Below, piece after piece: positions 62,220 through 64,000 of a DNA stretch of 64,000 bases; the first letter of the stretch is position 1; the number at the start of each line of letters is the position of its first letter. This DNA comes from Jiella pelagia (GTDB lineage: Bacteria; Pseudomonadota; Alphaproteobacteria; Rhizobiales; Rhizobiaceae): NCBI RefSeq assembly GCF_026898155.1, contig NZ_CP114029.1, positions 3,948,001 through 4,012,000 of the forward strand, written 5' to 3'. The position numbers and the translations under genes were made by a program. The notes under the pieces are model-generated. The model saw only the letters and a list, made by a program, of their open reading frames with translations, searched no databases and was not told where the DNA came from.

Positions 62220-63680
62220 TCAAGCCTCGCGCCGGCGGCCACGCAACGCCTGCTGGATTGCCGCAACGGTCGTCCCGTCCTGCCGCAACTCACGCTTCCC
62301 GACCGAAGCGGTTGCGACCCGCCGCCAATGGATACGTCGTTCCAGATCCTGATCTCGCCTGGCATAGCGGACGACGCCGGCCGTCATGGTCAAGGCGACG
62401 TCCGTTCCCTTGGCTCGGGCCAGGAGCAGGGACAAAGGGTTCTTCGCCATCGAGCCGTCGGGCGCCTCGAAGCCGGCACAATCGATCGCGACGAGATCGG
62501 CCGGCTGATCCGGGGCGAGCGAGCCATAGCCTGCGGGAAGAAACGCGGCCTTCCCGCCACTGGTCGTCGCCGTTCGAAGGATATCAACCGGCGAAGGGCC
62601 GATCGCCTCGACGCCGGGCGATCGGGCGAGGCTCGCGTAAAGCCGCAGCTCGGCGAGATAGTCCTCGTCGTCGGCGAGCGCGGTGTTGTCCGTTCCGACG
62701 GCGACAACGCATCCGCGTCGATGAAGCTCCGCCGCCGGCGGCGGGCCATTGAACAGGCGCAGATTGGAGCCCGGATTGGCGACGACGACGACGGCCTCCT
62801 CGCGGGCGAGCGTCATGTCCTCTTCGCTCATGTAGACGCCGTGGGCGCAGCTCGCTGCCGCTTCGAAGACCCCCAGCCGCCGAAGATGGGCGAGGGTCGA
62901 GCCGCCAAAGGCCTTGCGGCACCAGTCGGCCTGCAGCGGCGATTCCAGGAGGTGGAAATGCAGGCCGATCCCGCGCTTGGCCGCATCCCTGGCGAGCGCG
63001 GCCCAGGCTTCGTCGCTCACCCATTGCGGTCCCGCGGGGCCGTAGGCGAAGGAGATCAGCGGCGTGTCCTCGAACCGCGCCGACATTTCATCCATCAGCC
63101 CGATCGTCTCGGCGACGCTGCCGGCATAGGGCGGCGCGCCCCGCGAGTGAAGCGCCTTCCGGGCATCTTCCGGCAGGGTGGCGACGAACTCGGCCTCGTT
63201 CCCATAGGCGAGAAAGCCGCGGTCCTGATAGCCGATGCAGATCGTTGCCCGCAGGCCGGCGTCGCTGTAGGCGCGCACGGTTGTGTCGAGTTCCTGTCGA
63301 TAATCTGACCCGTAGTTGTAGTTCGCATGAAGCGTGGCGGTCACGCCGTTCGCCAACATCTCCTCCGCCGCAAGCCGGGTGACCGCATAGACGTCGGGCG
63401 GACCATGTCGCCGCCGTGCGGCGATCCAGGGCTCCAGCGCATCGTCCTGGTAGCCAAGGAGGAGCGGACTGATGCCCCGGCCATGCTGATGGGCATTGAC
63501 CAGGCCGGGGAGGATGACTGCATGCCGAAGGTCGATGACCTCGCCGCCCGTAAAGCGAGTTCTGATCTCCTCGAAGGGGCCGACGGCGGCAATCCGATCC
63601 GCCGAGATGGCGACACATCCGTCGAGGATCGGTTCGCTGCCTGCGCTAGGAATGACGAGCCTTGCCCTGAAGATGCGCAT
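62220..63680 (-). CDS. Amidohydrolase family protein (AtzA/TrzN/guanine-deaminase type)
   Basis: A 486-residue metal-dependent hydrolase of the deaminase/chlorohydrolase group. The metal ligands are visible: NAHQHG (HxH), LHFHLLES (His and downstream Glu), SCAHGVYMSEED and the final aspartate in VGTDNTAL. The HFH...SCAH arrangement suits guanine deaminase, cytosine deaminase and triazine hydrolases. The substrate is unknown. It follows, on the same strand, a second GntR gene (63687 onward) with six bases between them, so the two are probably co-transcribed. Confidence 0.87.
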   Translation of the reverse strand: MRIFRARLVIPSAGSEPILDGCVAISADRIAAVGPFEEIRTRFTGGEVIDLRHAVILPGLVNAHQHGRGISPLLLGYQDDALEPWIAARRRHGPPDVYAVTRLAAEEMLANGVTATLHANYNYGSDYRQELDTTVRAYSDAGLRATICIGYQDRGFLAYGNEAEFVATLPEDARKALHSRGAPPYAGSVAETIGLMDEMSARFEDTPLISFAYGPAGPQWVSDEAWAALARDAAKRGIGLHFHLLESPLQADWCRKAFGGSTLAHLRRLGVFEAAASCAHGVYMSEEDMTLAREEAVVVVANPGSNLRLFNGPPPAAELHRRGCVVAVGTDNTALADDEDYLAELRLYASLARSPGVEAIGPSPVDILRTATTSGGKAAFLPAGYGSLAPDQPADLVAIDCAGFEAPDGSMAKNPLSLLLARAKGTDVALTMTAGVVRYARRDQDLERRIHWRRVATASVGKRELRQDGTTVAAIQQALRGRRREA

Positions 63681-63686
63681 CGCCAG

Positions 63687-64000
63687 CTACTCCGTCTTCA
63701 TGCGCAGCTGCGCGAGGATCGCCTCGCCGGTTCGGCGATTGTGCTCCTCGAGCCGGAAGGCGAGATCGCGCGCCGCACCGGCCCGCAACATGGCCATGAT
63801 TCCTTCGTGCTCGTCGACGGACCGCGCCAGTTGGCTCGGATCCTCGTTGACCGCGAGCCTCGCCCGCAGGATCTTCTGCTGCAGCCGGGAATAGGTCTGC
63901 ACGACGGCATCGTTGCGGATGGCGGCCGCGAGGGCGGCATGGAAATTGTGGTTTTCGAGCGTGTAGGCCGAAGCGTCGGCTCGCTGCTGGCAGCCCTTCA
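63687..64000 (-). CDS. GntR family (FCD) regulator, partial at window end
   Basis: The C-terminal ~104 residues of an FCD-domain regulator: ENHNFHAALAAAIRNDAVVQ contains the metal-site histidine and Asn, and VDEHEGIMAMLRAGAARDLA is the following conserved helix. The DNA-binding N-terminus lies beyond the window. It is upstream of and probably regulates the amidohydrolase gene. Confidence 0.82.
   Translation of the reverse strand, partial: KGCQQRADASAYTLENHNFHAALAAAIRNDAVVQTYSRLQQKILRARLAVNEDPSQLARSVDEHEGIMAMLRAGAARDLAFRLEEHNRRTGEAILAQLRMKTE

Overview
The window is GC-rich chromosomal DNA from an alphaproteobacterium, most likely of the order Hyphomicrobiales (Rhizobiales). The pointers are the order of the secE-nusG-rplKAJL-rpoBC, rpsLG-fusA-tuf and S10-spc genes, a 1382-residue RpoB and 1398-residue RpoC after repair, an IalB-family protein, ETF-ubiquinone oxidoreductase, and an oxidative galacturonate pathway that closely resembles the Agrobacterium gene set as I remember it. 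Family or genus cannot be settled from sequence alone. I recognise no tRNA, rRNA or CRISPR array.

Layout. 1-13.3 kb: mixed housekeeping genes, namely an RNA m5U methyltransferase (5' end cut by the window), DedA, a divergent CDF exporter/MerR regulator pair, an Ada-like repair protein, DUF2244, endonuclease III, an EI24 protein, an IalB-family protein, YkvA, ThpR, an MFS transporter, uracil-DNA glycosylase, a DHH phosphoesterase and an SMR transporter. 13.5-15.5 kb: ETF-QO and a small membrane protein. 15.7-28.1 kb: secE, nusG, rplK, rplA, rplJ, rplL, rpoB, rpoC, closed by a strong intrinsic terminator. 28.2-28.7 kb: a stray GNAT gene. 29.1-45.5 kb: str, S10 and spc clusters from rpsL to adk. 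The alpha operon (rpsM, rpsK, rpoA, rplQ) that normally follows adk is absent. Instead metX-metW follow, then an IS3-family transposase remnant. 48.1-55.7 kb: a galacturonate catabolic locus (udh, TRAP transporter, FCD-type GntR regulator, kdgD, gci, gli). 55.8-64.0 kb: a second catabolic locus with a polar-amino-acid-type ABC importer, an NAD-dependent epimerase/dehydratase, a PuuE-like allantoinase/deacetylase, an AllA-like ureidoglycolate lyase, two GntR regulators and an AtzA/TrzN-type amidohydrolase. Its substrate is unknown.

The most striking feature is not a gene. Fifteen coding sequences or segments are broken by one extra base at the centre of what should be GAGCTC, giving GAGNCTC. 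Affected genes include rpoB (twice), rpoC (four times), tuf, rplB, rpmC and metW. Two further breaks, in rpoB and rpsL, are an extra T in CTTC|G. Removing the single base restores a full-length conserved protein every time. These genes are essential and the errors share one motif, so I read them as systematic sequencing or consensus errors, possibly caused by DNA modification at GAGCTC. Broken genes are annotated below as whole genes with the repair point stated.
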